A DNA stretch of 64,000 nt from Ctenosaura bakeri. Its lineage: Eukaryota > Chordata > Lepidosauria > Squamata > Iguanidae. Of the stretch, positions 21,135 through 31,994 are shown piece by piece; within the stretch, counting starts at the first letter, position 1; each line of letters begins with the position of its first letter. The DNA lies in NCBI GenBank assembly GCA_948474755.1, contig CAOLHI010000487.1, positions 310,001 through 374,000 of the forward strand, written 5' to 3'. The translations under genes were made by a program, and so were the position numbers. The notes under the pieces are model-generated. The model was not told where the DNA came from and did not search any database. It saw only the letters and a program-made list of their open reading frames with translations.

Positions 21135-21540
21135 CAGGATGTGATCTGATCTGATCTACCTTTATTAGGCATAGTATAATATATACATTTACAATAAAAC
21201 TTCAACAATCATTTTTAGAAAATTTAAGCCATAAGTTTGTTGCCTCCGCCTGAAAGTTGGCCATTAGCCAAGTAATATGCGGATTCCGATCTTCCAATAA
21301 GTGTTCCACTGATAACCTATCCAAACAGATATTCCTTTCCAATAACCTCCTTAACAACTTAAATACAGGATGTTTTGGCATCTTGTTCAGCTTATGTAAA
21401 AGGAAAAGCTTTCCAACACTCAAATAGGGGATATCCTTTATAATAAGGGAGCTCTGCCATTCTGATAAGGGATAAGCTTTCCAGACATCAAACAGGGGAT
21501 TGCTGGCAATCCTAACTGATAGGTAAGCCATTTGCTTTCC
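21135..21540 (-). mobile_element. Unclassified LINE-like 3' end
   Basis: The minus strand carries a 109-codon frame (21202-21531). A 3' end, CCTAATAAAGGTAGATCAG, follows and runs into repeated GATCA units. Open-frame-then-AATAAAGG with a short tandem tail is the layout of R4/Dong- or L2-like non-LTR elements. The peptide shows no motif I can name, so the class is open. Confidence 0.4.
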
Positions 21541-21618
21541 AGCTGTAGAATGAGAGGTAAGTGCTACAAATAAATAATAATAAAGAGTGTTAATACATAC
21601 ATTGTTGCTATTGCTGCT

Positions 21619-21773
21619 GTTTGTTGTTGTGTGCCTTCAAGTAATTTCCCACTTCTGCGAACCCTAAGGTGACCCTGTCATGAAGTCTTCTGGGGCTGAG
21701 AGTGGGTTTCCATGACAGAGTGGGGAATCGAACCCTTATAGTTCAGTGCTCAAACCACTACACCATTACTGGA
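21619..21773 (-). mobile_element. tRNA-derived SINE, minus
   Basis: Read on the plus strand it starts TTGTTGTTGTGTGCCTTCAAG, then TAAGGTGACCCTGTC, GGGAATCGAACCC (B-box complement) and CAAACCACTACACCATTA (A-box complement). The middle is shortened. Confidence 0.88.
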
Positions 21774-21979
21774 CTTTTAAAAACCTTTTGGCTAATACTT
21801 CTTTTGTTGGTTTATTTTAAATATCTTTTTGCCTTCCCAGAAGTGACCTGAGGGAAAAAGTAAGAGGTGAGACAAGAAAGAGGAGGAAAATGATGTCATG
21901 GCAACCCCTGAAATGTCTCTATCACTTCTAACAGAGCATAACATAATACTCCACAACTGGGAGCATAACACTGCACCTC

Positions 21980-22420
21980 AAGGCTGGGCAAGTGAAACAT
22001 AATCAGCAAATAATGCAAATGAGAGCTAATGAAATAAGTTCATTCATCACCCATGATTAGGTGAGGATCTGGTTCCATCTGCCAAGTGCAGTCTATATAG
22101 CACGTGAGCACAGCAAATGTGTCACATTTGTAAATATCTTTTCTGCTGAAGTACATCCTCTGACTAGAGAAGATGCAGCTCAGTTGCCAAAACACTCTAG
22201 CTTCTCCACAGCTGAAACATGCAGGGGTTCAGCTTGCAAAGCAGGTGCCTGTATTCAGCCACAGCAATTTAAATAAATCAGCAGAAGGATTCATCTTCAC
22301 TGCTAGCATGCTCCAAAAAGAGGGGTGGGGAGGAAAACTATTTTTTTTAAAAAAGAAACAAATTATTTACTTAAAGCTCAGATCAGCAAAACATCTGATT
22401 TACAAAGTATGCTACTAAAT
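21980..22420. other. Repeat-free block with octamer-like motif
   Basis: Unique-looking AT-rich sequence. It contains ATGCAAAT at 22013-22020, the POU/Oct-factor octamer, in an AT-rich context (AATCAGCAAATAATGC). A regulatory role is only inferred. Confidence 0.25.
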
Positions 22421-22824
22421 GAATGAATGCAGTTCCAGTCAGGAGACAGAAGGAAGTGAGCCATTAAATCATACCTCTTAATGGTCATGGTTGATAGGCA
22501 GAGGCATATGACTTTGATGAGTGGCATTTGATTTGGAAAATAATATGAAACCTGGCTCTGGGAAGAACTGTGTGTGGTGAGTTCAGTGCTGTGCTAGTCA
22601 GTTCTGAAGTACAGGTGCACATCATGACTGTCCCCGCAGCCCATGTGGCTAAAGAGTGCCCACCCAAATGCCAAGTGTCTGTGTTGACCCATCCCTCTGT
22701 CTCTTTCTTTCTGCCCCCTCCACATGCTCATCTGCCAAGGATGACCTTGGCCGGAGTTTCTTGTCTTAGCACTAGCAACAGAACTTGGGGTGTTAATTTT
22801 AAAAAGGAACTAGTTAATTATGAT

Positions 22825-22881
22825 ACATTTCCACACTAGACTGTTATAGCGCTATCATTCCACTTTCAACATCCTATGGAA
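22825..22881 (+). mobile_element. M1 MITE, left arm only
   Basis: CATTTCCACACTAGACTG, GTTATAGCGCTATCATTCC, then CTTTCAACATCCTATGGAAT. It stops there, with unrelated AG-rich sequence after. Confidence 0.8.
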
Positions 22882-23838
22882 TGAAAGGGAGGAAAAAATT
22901 ACTATGGGTTAGAGTGATGCAGGAAGAGAGTGGGTATGGAAAATCAAAGAAACAAGACATCAGGGAATGTGCAAACTAGCACTTTGTATAAGCATGAAAA
23001 GGTTACTAATGCATCTTCCCTGGGAGGGTAAGTGGTACTTGTGGCAGGGAGGAAGAATTCCTCTGATATCTCCAGTCAGTGATCAGAAGTAATAGTAGGA
23101 TTCTGCCAAACATCTCTTACTCTTTCCAGCTGAGAAGACCTGTGTCAGTTTTCCCACATTAATGATGCATGTGGCTTGAGAGCAGGTTTGTGCTTGCAGC
23201 ATGGGAGGAACCTCTGCAGGGCCCTTGGTGGGCACAATAGGGAATCTTTGTGGCCTCAGTTAAGTTCTTCTTCTCTGATGTAGATGTTGCTGCTGCTCAA
23301 TATTTTCTTACCCCCTAAACCAGAGAGCGACAGAGAGACAGAGAAAGAAAAACTATGTCCATGTCTGCATGTATGCACAGTTCATGTGTCTGATGAATGG
23401 AGCCCTATTTCATGATAGTTTCCTCCACAAGAGCAGTTTAATCTTATGATTCTTTTTTCAGAGATGAATCTTGCTGAGTTCATTGGGGCTTAGTTCCTTC
23501 TAAGCAGGCTACAGCCTAAGTCTTTACGATGTTGTGAGCCGTGGTGTAATGGTAAATTTAAATGTGCAGCCCATCATCTAACATTACCCCCAAGGAAAGT
23601 CCAAACATGCAGACTTTTATGCTGATCTACCTACATATTTATATTGAAAAAAATTCTAGCAGTTTTCCTCTCCTTCAGGAACAAGTGTTTGTGAATGAAT
23701 GGGTCTTTCCCACATGAGATCAAGCCACCCATAAATATTTTGAATTCCATCAGGGATCACTCATGACAATATACCGTTGATGAAGAGTTTTTGGAATTTT
23801 AGTTACAATCAGATAGAACAAAGGAAACCCAATCAAGT
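22882..23838. other. Anonymous sequence
   Basis: Contains GTTCATTGGGGCTTAG near 23479, a possible scrap of a common amniote repeat, and a GA-rich patch near 23322-23350. Nothing else recognised. Confidence 0.45.
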
Positions 23839-23843
23839 GTGTG

Positions 23844-24611
23844 TGTGGAGATTCAGGGGAAAAGGGGGCCCTCCTCCCTCTCAGTGCTGAATTAGGCCTT
23901 GAATAGAAGCTAGGAATTTCCCCCAAATTCTCTTAATTCCACACTGCCACCACCCACTGATTTAGCCCACTCTACAGCAACACAGTGGGACGTTGCTTGG
24001 GAATTCACAATCTCTATGTTGAAAGATCCTTTCCCTCTCCTCACCAACCCCTTCTGAGTGAGAGGAATCCTTTCCATGGCTTTGCCGAGGAACGTGTGGG
24101 GATGGAGAGGGAACAGAGGCTTACAGAAAAGTATTTGTTTTAAACATGCAAGGTAAACAAGAAAATAATACTCGTGAAAGGGCTTCCCCACCTCAGGTAC
24201 ACTTGATAGTTACAAGTAATTATAAACATGGATAGATTCTCAGGATCAGCCAAACTTTCCAAAATAACAAAGTTCTAATGTAGCTAACTAGACACATTCT
24301 AAGCTACTCTCAGCAGTTGGTCCTTTCTCAGATGGTATTTTGGGGAGGGCCAGGAAGTGGCCTTGTCTGCCTCTACTGGCATCTCTCACCCTCCTCATGG
24401 TCTGCTGAGGATTCCCCCCCCCACTTTTGATCAAAGCATCTGGAAGATTCTCTCCTTTCTCCGCCCTGATTGGGCAACTATCTCGTGTGACGTATCTCAT
24501 GTGACCTCCAATCAATGTAACCTAACCCAAGCAGTCCATTAATCTTTTGTATGCTTGAGGGAGAACTACCTCCCTTAAGCTCTTAGATAATAGGGAAACC
24601 CCATTATCACA
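23844..24611 (-). mobile_element. Solo LTR, family LTR-2
   Basis: Ends are TGTG...CACA (TGTGGAGATTC left, CCCATTATCACA right). GTGTG flanks both sides (23839-23843 and 24612-24616), a 5-bp duplication, though the left side lies in a GT run. It aligns by eye along its whole length with 40012-40836, and inverted with 42566-43381. The minus orientation is taken from those copies; the polyadenylation hexamer here is mutated (TTTGTT on the plus strand). No internal retroelement region adjoins it. Confidence 0.85.
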
Positions 24612-24829
24612 GTGTGGCAGGTGACATCATTGTCCTGGCCAATCAAAGAGTCCCAGGGATTTGACTCTACAAATTCTGGTTCCACTACACCACTGGTTGT
24701 GAGATTCTTGTTGTAAAAAATTAAGGCAGTTACCTCTCTGGGAGATGAAGAGAACAATCATCATTCTATTGACTTGACAAGGAAAACAATACAAAGGAGC
24801 CACTTAAATTTTCACAATAAAACAATGTG

Positions 24830-25420
24830 CTGGTATATGAAAGCCATGATCTGTTTTCAGAGTTTAGTGGGAGTTACCTGCATTTTGTCCAGGGACAGAA
24901 TCAAACCTGGAAGAGAGCTGAACAATTTTTCAAGCTCTGGAGAAGTTTAAGACGGCGCCTGAATAATACTCAGTTCTGATTGCTGCAATTCTTCTCCTCT
25001 TCTTTCCCTAGATTATTCAGTGATGATTAATGCTCAAATAAATTGTATTCATTCGCTAGCTCAGAGGGGGAAATGCTACTTTTTTTCAAGAAGGCTGATT
25101 TCATTACTTGCCAAGGGCCAGAGACTGCCACCCGCGGCTCATAATGAGCATCGCTTTTTCATGGAGGGTCTGCCTGTCAGGCTGATGAACTGTTATACAT
25201 AGACTTGGCCCCCACGTAGTCTGTGAAATCCTTTGAAAAACAACTGCTGACTGAGGAATTGAAGAAGGCCTGGCATTCAGGAATATCCTGAAACAATGAA
25301 AAAGTCCTGAAACAATGAAAAGGAAGTCAAGAAGCTGCTTGGCATCTTCATCCTTCAAAGAATGTTCCTCATTTAGGGAGGCCTGATTGATGCCTAACAG
25401 CTTAGCCATTATGAATACTG
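24830..25420. other. Repeat-free block, candidate regulatory sequence
   Basis: Contains ATTATTCAGTGATGATTAAT near 25013 followed by an AT-rich homeobox-like stretch. A 19-bp unit (TCCTGAAACAATGAAAAAG) is tandemly duplicated at 25286-25304 and 25305-25323. There is no repeat-family match and no convincing frame. Conservation not measured. Confidence 0.3.
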
Positions 25421-25529
25421 GCCCAAATCATTAATATATGGAAAAAACAAACCAGTGAATATAGTCAAGGCTGGTGGTTTCCCTATGAGTGGAGAGGAAA
25501 ATCCACTCTGGATTTTAGCCTGAACTTTA

Positions 25530-26545
25530 CTTTTATTATTATTATTTTTATTCATTTAAAATCATAAAAATAAAACATTCTATATTTTTAACTTTAACAT
25601 AATTATGCTTCAATCATTCATACACAATACATATTTATATAACATATATCTTACAATCTGTAACTTATTTGTACATTCTTTTACATAAAAGGAAGAGAGA
25701 AAAAAACCAAAAAATAGAAAAATAAATTTTAATACCTACCTACTAACCTTCCCTTATCGCATACATAATTTGTGGTCAGTTATAACTTATCTGTATTTGA
25801 CCAACAATTCTATATGCTCGGTACTTCAACATCCATACCACTACCTCTTTCAATTGTTACTTATTTCTTACAATAATGTCTTACTCCTCTAAGTTTTTTC
25901 TCCACGCATTTTTATTTCTCTTAACCTGTGTAACACGGGTTATTTTCTCTCTTAACCCATTTCACTCCATCTTATTTAATTCATTTACTAATACTGTTTT
26001 CCCTATTTGGCTTTCCAAAGGGGAATAACCAAATTCCATTCTTCAATAATCTGTTTTCTCGGTTTGTCTGTCAATACTGATGTTAACTTATCCATTCCCC
26101 ATAATTCATATAGTTTCCATAGCCAGTCTTCGATATCGGGAACTTCTTTTAATTTCCATTTTTGTGCAAATACTAGTCTTGCCGTTGTTACCATATACAT
26201 TACCATTTTTCTCGGTGAATTCTTTTTAAAATATTTAGTATCTAACATGTTCAGTAAATATATTTCTGGATTCATTGGATAGTTGATTTGATGAGTATTA
26301 ACAATACATTCGTGAATACCCTTCCAGTATATATTTTACCTATCAAATGATCTGTTCCTGCTTTTAATATTCTATCAAACTCCTTCTCCCTTATTTCAAT
26401 TCCTTGCATCTTCAAATCCATCTTAAATCTTTTTTCCAGTTGCCTTTGCAACAACCAGTGTCCCATAAAATAATATTTCCATGGTTTTATCATAATACTT
26501 TCATATAGAAGATCTAATAAGATTTTGTCTAGAATATAGGTGGGA
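25530..26545 (-). mobile_element. L1-type LINE 3' fragment, 5'-truncated
   Basis: Minus-strand frames encode the C-terminal part of an L1 ORF2. One (26272-26550) has QLEKRFKMDL and an HLIGKIY motif. The next (26003-26275) has NPEIYLLNML, TTARLVFAQKWK and IEDWLWKLYELWGMDKLT. The Cys-His-Trp-Trp-Cys segment expected between them is absent, so there is an internal deletion. An AT-rich 3' UTR and a poly(A) tail (T-rich at 25531-25560 on plus) follow. Confidence 0.85.
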
Positions 26546-26549
26546 ACCA

Positions 26550-26670
26550 TGTAGTTCTCTGTGTTGGACTGCAGGTGCCAGCATGCCTCAACAATGGCTA
26601 TGTTGGCTAGGACTGCTGGGAACTGCAGTCCAGCAATGTCTGGAGGGTTGCACAGTTCTCAGTCCTAGAG
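26550..26670. mobile_element. hAT-like palindromic MITE
   Basis: TGTTGGACTGCAGGTGCCAG on the left is mirrored by GGGAACTGCAGTCCAGCAA on the right, around GCTATGTTGGCTAGG. A family with these 'ttggactacaactcccag' arms is abundant in reptiles. The outer CAGGGGTGG-type ends are not clear here. Confidence 0.6.
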
Positions 26671-27927
26671 CTAGAACAATACTAGAATAACACTAGATTA
26701 TTGATGAATTGTTGGACTAGAGCAATAGTAGAGTAATATACTGAAAAAGCAAACCTCTTGCACCAAAGGGATGTGTATTACTGTTGACTCACTGAGTCAC
26801 ACCCTTTTCAGTGGATGAACTCTACTTGGGTCCTATTCATTGGAGATTAATATATATCTCTTCCTTTTTGCCTGAAAAACATACTCAAGGCAGTCAAAAT
26901 AAGAGAAACAAACATTTGATTGAAATGCAACACCGAAAAGCACACGGTTTTAAAACACCACAATCACGACCTCAATTTTTGTCAGGCTAATTCTGCTATG
27001 AGTTGTGTGGAAATGCAATCTTCCATTGTACCTTTCTCCCCAGATGTTCTAGCACATTCTGCTAAAATTTGTTGATGATTCTCTTGAACAGCAACAGCAA
27101 AAATTAATTGTGCATTAATTGTGCAGGAGTTAACTCATTTTTTTGGGGGGGATTTTTGACATTTTGCACTTGAAGTAGAAGTTCCATGCTATCCCCAAAC
27201 TTGATAGAATCAGAAACATTTCAAATAATACTTCTTAAATTTACTCTAATGATAAGAAAACTTTGCATTTTGAAATTCCACAAAGTTAATCCTGGGACTG
27301 AATGTTTCTTTAAGTCATGTAAAAAGTGCAGCCAGATTTGTTAGTATTTCCAAATTAATACTTTTAAAATGTCACTCTATATTATAAATTAGGACATTTT
27401 TCACTGCACATAGCTTTACATTGCATTACTTGCTACATCCTAGCTTCTTCTACATTTAACATCAGAATGCTTTCTCGCTTTTAAAATGGTAGAATCCATT
27501 ACTTTGCCTTTAGAACAGTTTTGAAATTCATTAGCATTTCAAAAGAAAAAAAGCCTCAGCTTTTCTGAGCTGTGCTGAGGATTTGACTCTTCTTAAGCCT
27601 CAGGGATGTGTGAACATTACCCACCTGTTCCACATTCTTTCAGCTACAAAAACCATCTGATTTTTCTTGTTATCCTGCTTCGCATACCTCCCCATCTCAG
27701 CACTGCAAAGTTAAAAGTATTGCTTGTTCTCTTCCATAGGGGAGACTCCATATGACTTTGGAGGCAGCAACCAGTCCTGCATAAACCAAAATTAGAAATG
27801 GATCAGACCCTGAAGCAGGATGTAGAGCCATTCTGTGCTTTCCAGGTCCTTAGGAGAGGTTAGCCATATTTGTAAAGAAAAATGGACTGGTATTTCGTAT
27901 ATGGTGGTTGCTCTGGTCAGGATCATA
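26671..27927. other. Anonymous, mostly repeat-free AT-rich sequence
   Basis: 26860-27560 is free of recognised repeats and could be conserved, but nothing specific marks it. Confidence 0.4.
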
Positions 27928-28058
27928 TAGGTCAGTGGTGGGAAAAACGTGTTCTGTATATGGCCCCAGGACTCTGTTTCATGGCCTCCAAAGCCTTCAG
28001 GAGACCCCCTGAAACCCTCAGAATTCTCAGTTTAACTTTTGTGGCTAATCTTCCATCC

Positions 28059-28298
28059 AAGATCCACTGTGGCATAGCGGTTTGAGTGTTGAGCTAGGAG
28101 TCCGGGAGACCAGGGTTCCAGTCTCCACTCTACCATGGAAACCCACCAGGTGACCTTAGATAGGTCACACTCCTTTCTCAGCCTCAAAGAAAGGCAAAGG
28201 CAAAGCCCATTGGAACAAATTTTGCCTAGAAAATCCCATGTTAGGTTTGCCTGAGGGTCACCATAAGTCAGAAATGACCTGAAGGCACACAACAACAG
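28059..28298 (+). mobile_element. tRNA-derived SINE with 11-bp target duplication
   Basis: Complete and well preserved: TGGCATAGCGGTTTGAGTGT (A box), GGGTTCCAGTCTCC (B-box region, degenerate), GAAACCCACCAGGTGACC, AAGGCAAAGGCAAAGCCC and GAAGGCACACAACAAC. It is flanked by ATCTTCCATCC at 28048-28058 and 28299-28309. It serves as the reference for the other SINE copies here. Confidence 0.92.
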
Positions 28299-28309
28299 AT
28301 CTTCCATCC

Positions 28310-29611
28310 CCAAATCCATCATGTTCCGGTCCCATTAGGAGTGAGGGGAAGATCACGGGGGGGGTTGCTGGGGGGGATGCCTCTGATCTCTTCTTGAGGG
28401 GCCAACCCTGTTATAGGTACTCACTACTCACGTCCATTACATGTGCAGTGTTCCTCTTCCCATGCTTGTGTAGAGGGGTGGCAGAGATGCTGTTGGAAAG
28501 AGAAGGCTGTTGAATCTGAGCCACCCATTTCCTGTGTGCTTTGCTTTGCAGGTGATTGTATGTGTGTATCTGTGTTCGTAGGTAACACCACCACCTGTTT
28601 CCTCCTTTCCAACCATTGCCTTTTCCTTCTTGTTATCACTGCCTTTGCTTCCATCACTGACTTAACCATGCTGGCAGGAGTACAGGATCCCAGCCTTTGT
28701 CTCTGAACAAAAGCCACTTGAGGCCCCAGATAGTGGAAACTCTGGACCATATTTGAGACCTCTCCATCTCAGCTATATCTTTGGCAAGTCATTTATATTG
28801 GGAGTTACATACAGGTAGACCTCAATTAATGAAGTAGATGTGCTCTTGGAATCACTTCTTTAACAGAAAATTTGGTGCCAGAGGCAGAAATAACAGTGAA
28901 AGAATATGAATGGATTCCTATGTTACAAAAAGAACAGTTGCACCAAGCTTTGTATTCAAAATTAAACAACTAACTCAGGCATAACTAAAGAAAAACATTT
29001 GAACCTTCTAGAGACCACTTGGAACTTCTTCCAAAATACATCCAGGGATGATGCTTCCCCCTCTTCATTTTCCTTATTATTGCCATTTTGGTGGCCAAAC
29101 TTATAGATTGATGCTTTTCCACATGCTGATCTCTGTTTTGCTGTTTTCTCTGTTTTATTGTTTATGCATGCTGAGTAAGCAGTTCTGACATTAGCAGTCG
29201 TTGGCCTTGCCTGTTACAGGCAGACACACACAGATATAGTCAGATCGACTAGAACAGAATCCCACTGTTTCTCAGCTCAAGTTTTATTGTGTTCTTTACT
29301 GCAAACATGCTGCTGCAACCCAACATCAAGGACACCTTAGCACAGGAAGTTGTCATACCACCAGAGCAATGCGTTATTCCTGATTTAGGACCTGTGCTAT
29401 TGCATGATGTCATCACTAACCAGCTGCTATCACGTTGCCATCAGTTGGAATCTGCCCCTTTTCAATGCTGGAAAACGTCTAGTAATGACTCCCTTTCCTA
29501 CCACAATCCCATCAGCTGTGTGAGTGTGGTTTCCCATTAGTGCTTGATAATGCTTCCTTCCACAGCTGATCTGAGAGTGGGCATGGTGTGGGCATTCCCA
29601 AGTTGTTCCTC
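28310..29611. other. Anonymous sequence
   Basis: G-rich and T-rich low-complexity spots near 28356-28376; no gene or element recognised. Confidence 0.45.
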
Positions 29612-30020
29612 CCTCTGTTACTCCAGTTATGATATGTCGGGTGAGAGCACTAGATATCCTTTTGATATCAAATAATTCGGCCTTTGCTTGACCTTTCTCT
29701 GCCACCCTACCCCATGTGTTTGCAGAGGTCCTCCGGACAAGCACGTGAGGGCACGGCCATTAATGGGTAAACATTCCAAAACCTCTTTCAGGCAGGCAAC
29801 TTAAGCCTCTCCGTTGCTTTAGGGAAAAACCTCCCTGCAAACCGGCTTTGCTCGGCGCATGTCCACACAAAGCCACGCAGCCAAGAGCTGAGCCATTCCT
29901 TTATGTTGGGCCATCAGTGTACTGGCCATGCTATTGTCGTTAAGTGCTAAGATAATCATGCAAAATCTGACCTTTTCCAAATCCTTTGTCCAGCTCCAAA
30001 TTTCTTTTGTTCTCACCGAG

Positions 30021-30045
30021 CATAGCATAGCATAGCATAGCATAG
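30021..30045. repeat. (CATAG)5 pentanucleotide repeat
   Basis: Five perfect CATAG units, located 21 bp before the TATA box of the LTR-1 copy. The minus-strand LTR-1 copies do not show this array. Confidence 0.95.
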
Positions 30046-30065
30046 CCTGTAGGCACACTCCACCC

Positions 30066-30072
30066 TATAAAA
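30066..30072 (+). promoter_or_regulatory. TATA box of LTR-1
   Basis: TATAAAA in a conserved position; the same TATAAAAACCCC-like box is readable on the minus strand of LTR-1 copies at 45870-45876, 47024-47030 and 55927-55933. Confidence 0.8.
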
Positions 30073-30508
30073 AGTCCCCACTTTTGAGACTTCCTCAGAC
30101 TACTTTGGACTTCCATCCTGCCTTGCTGCTGGTTGTCTAAGGAAACTCCCCTCAGCGAGTTCCGCTGAGCTTCCTCTCCCAGAACCCCGTCTTTCTCTCC
30201 AGGACTACGAGACCAGGTGTCGTATTGCCCACTCCCTTAAATCTCTCCGTTTCTTTTTCTAAGTTAGCTAGTATTTGTCGTGTCTTTCATGTTGCTGGTT
30301 CTTAATAAAAATATCATTTGTTACTTTAAAGCTTGTCTAACTGCTCTCTGACCCGAAGCTGTATACACTGGGTAAAAGATCCTAGCTGAAGTTACCCTGC
30401 CTCTCATTTAGCTTAACAGAGTGCTCGAGCTTAATTTTCCCCAACTTGTGTCTTATTTGGTAATTTGGGTGCCCCTCCCGGGACCCCCAACGTACAGGGT
30501 AACACCTC

Positions 30509-31504
30509 AGCTACACTCATGGCATGGTAGGTTTGAAATCTATCATCCTTCCATGTTTATTTTTTAAAATACATTTTTAGCGTTATAGCATAAAAACACA
30601 ATAGTATACCAGTGTGTCATGATGTTACAATGTTGCTGCGCTGATAGAGCTTAAAACACAGCAACAACAACAACAAAAAAAAACAACAACTCCCCAACCA
30701 ATCAGGAGCTGTGGGGCATAGAACAGGCATGGAAAAGGACTCACCAATGACGCTGTAATGCACTGGGAACACTGGTGGCAATAACACTACTCATCAGCTT
30801 AAGTCAAAAGGGTGCAGTAGAGAGCATTCAGAACCTGATAACATCATGGAAATGGCAATGCTGGGATTGTAATGGAACAATGTGCTATTGAGGTATGGCA
30901 TGGTAAAGGTCCAAAGGTCTGTGTTTCCTCAGCCCTCTTGCACCATAATCTCTGTGCCAATGCCACTGAAAATGTCTTACAGCCAGGAGCAGGAGAAGGG
31001 AGAAAGAGGGGCTAAGCAAGCATGGAACAGGCTTTGTAAAAAGAAGCTTCTTTGGCAGAAGCTTTGTTAGCTGAGGTATGCTTGTATATACAGATATAGG
31101 TGGTACTTAGAATGAAATATGAAAAGTTGCTATTCACAATTCAAGATGGCTGGCCATGCTCTTTTCCAGGATACTTCATTCCAATTCCACTAGAATTCTG
31201 TTCCTGTCCCTCTGCAGTCAATATTCCATGCTCACTGGGCATGCTGAATCCTCATGCATCTGTTTTTCCCCCTGAATTTCGGCTTTTTCATGACAGAATT
31301 TTATCTCTGAAGATTATTTTACCCAAAACTTCTGAAAGATGTGTTGTTTTTCTCACTTAGATCCCCACTGTGCTGATACGTATGTTCTATGTGCATGATG
31401 CTGTTTTGATTCCCTATGCTTCTATTTGGTAAAATAATTTTCTGTCAGTATATATCTGGTATTTCTGCCTCCATGCCTTGTTGGATATGTATGCAGAAAC
31501 AGTG
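30509..31504. other. Anonymous sequence
   Basis: A (CAA)n-like low-complexity patch lies at about 30659-30690. No gene recognised. Confidence 0.45.
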
Positions 31505-31703
31505 GTTCTTTCCGCACTACATTGTTATAGTGCTCTTATTCCACTTTCCACATCCTATGGAATCCTGGGGTTTGCAGTGTAGGGAGAGGCCTTTAGAATT
31601 CTTAGCCAGAGAGCTCTTTGGCCTCAGGAAACTACAAACCCCAGAATCCCACAGGATGTCAAAAGTGGAATAATAGCACTATAACAGTGTAGTGCGGAAA
31701 GGC
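31505..31703. mobile_element. M1 MITE, complete long form
   Basis: Left CTTTCCGCACTACATTGTTA is mirrored by right ACAGTGTAGTGCGGAAAG. The centre has CAGCCAGAGAGCTCTTTGGCC, as in the copy at 14951. Arms pair almost perfectly, so the copy is relatively young. Confidence 0.9.
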
Positions 31704-31958
31704 TAGATATTATGGCCTTCAAGGCAGAGAGGAGGACAGTTTGGGTGCTTTCAATGAGGCCATTGTCCTGCCATTGACCTGCCTCAAACATGAAATTTAC
31801 AGTGGAGAGTCTGGATATTAGCCTCGTCGATTTGTGAGTGTTAGACCCTGTGCATCATGGTCCTACAGGTTCCCACAGTTCTGTTTAGGATAGGAGTGAG
31901 AATTGTGTGGCCTCCCCAGGCTTTTGAATATTCCTCAAACCCTTGTGTCCTCAAATTG

Positions 31959-31994
<36 letters not shown>

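Larger units (their letters stand above)
29616..30504 (+). mobile_element. Intact solo LTR, family LTR-1, plus strand
   Basis: Starts TGTTACTCCAG, ends ACAGGGTAACA, and is flanked by CCTC on both sides (29612-29615, 30505-30508). The expected LTR signals are in order: paired GATATC words near 29652-29668, a TATAAAA box at 30066-30072 and AATAAA at 30304-30309, giving an R region of about 0.2 kb. Just upstream of the TATA box are five CATAG units (30021-30045). No gag/pol/env-type sequence lies on either side, so it is a solo LTR left by recombination. Ends and 4-bp duplication fit a class I endogenous retrovirus or a gypsy-like element; the LTR alone cannot decide. Confidence 0.9.

Noticed and set aside
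28059..28130. tRNA gene
   Set aside because: A- and B-box words are present but a cloverleaf with an acceptor stem cannot be drawn; it is the SINE head.
27928..28345. hAT element interrupted by the SINE
   Set aside because: CAGTGGTGGGAAA looks like a hAT end, but no matching right end or 8-bp duplication was found.
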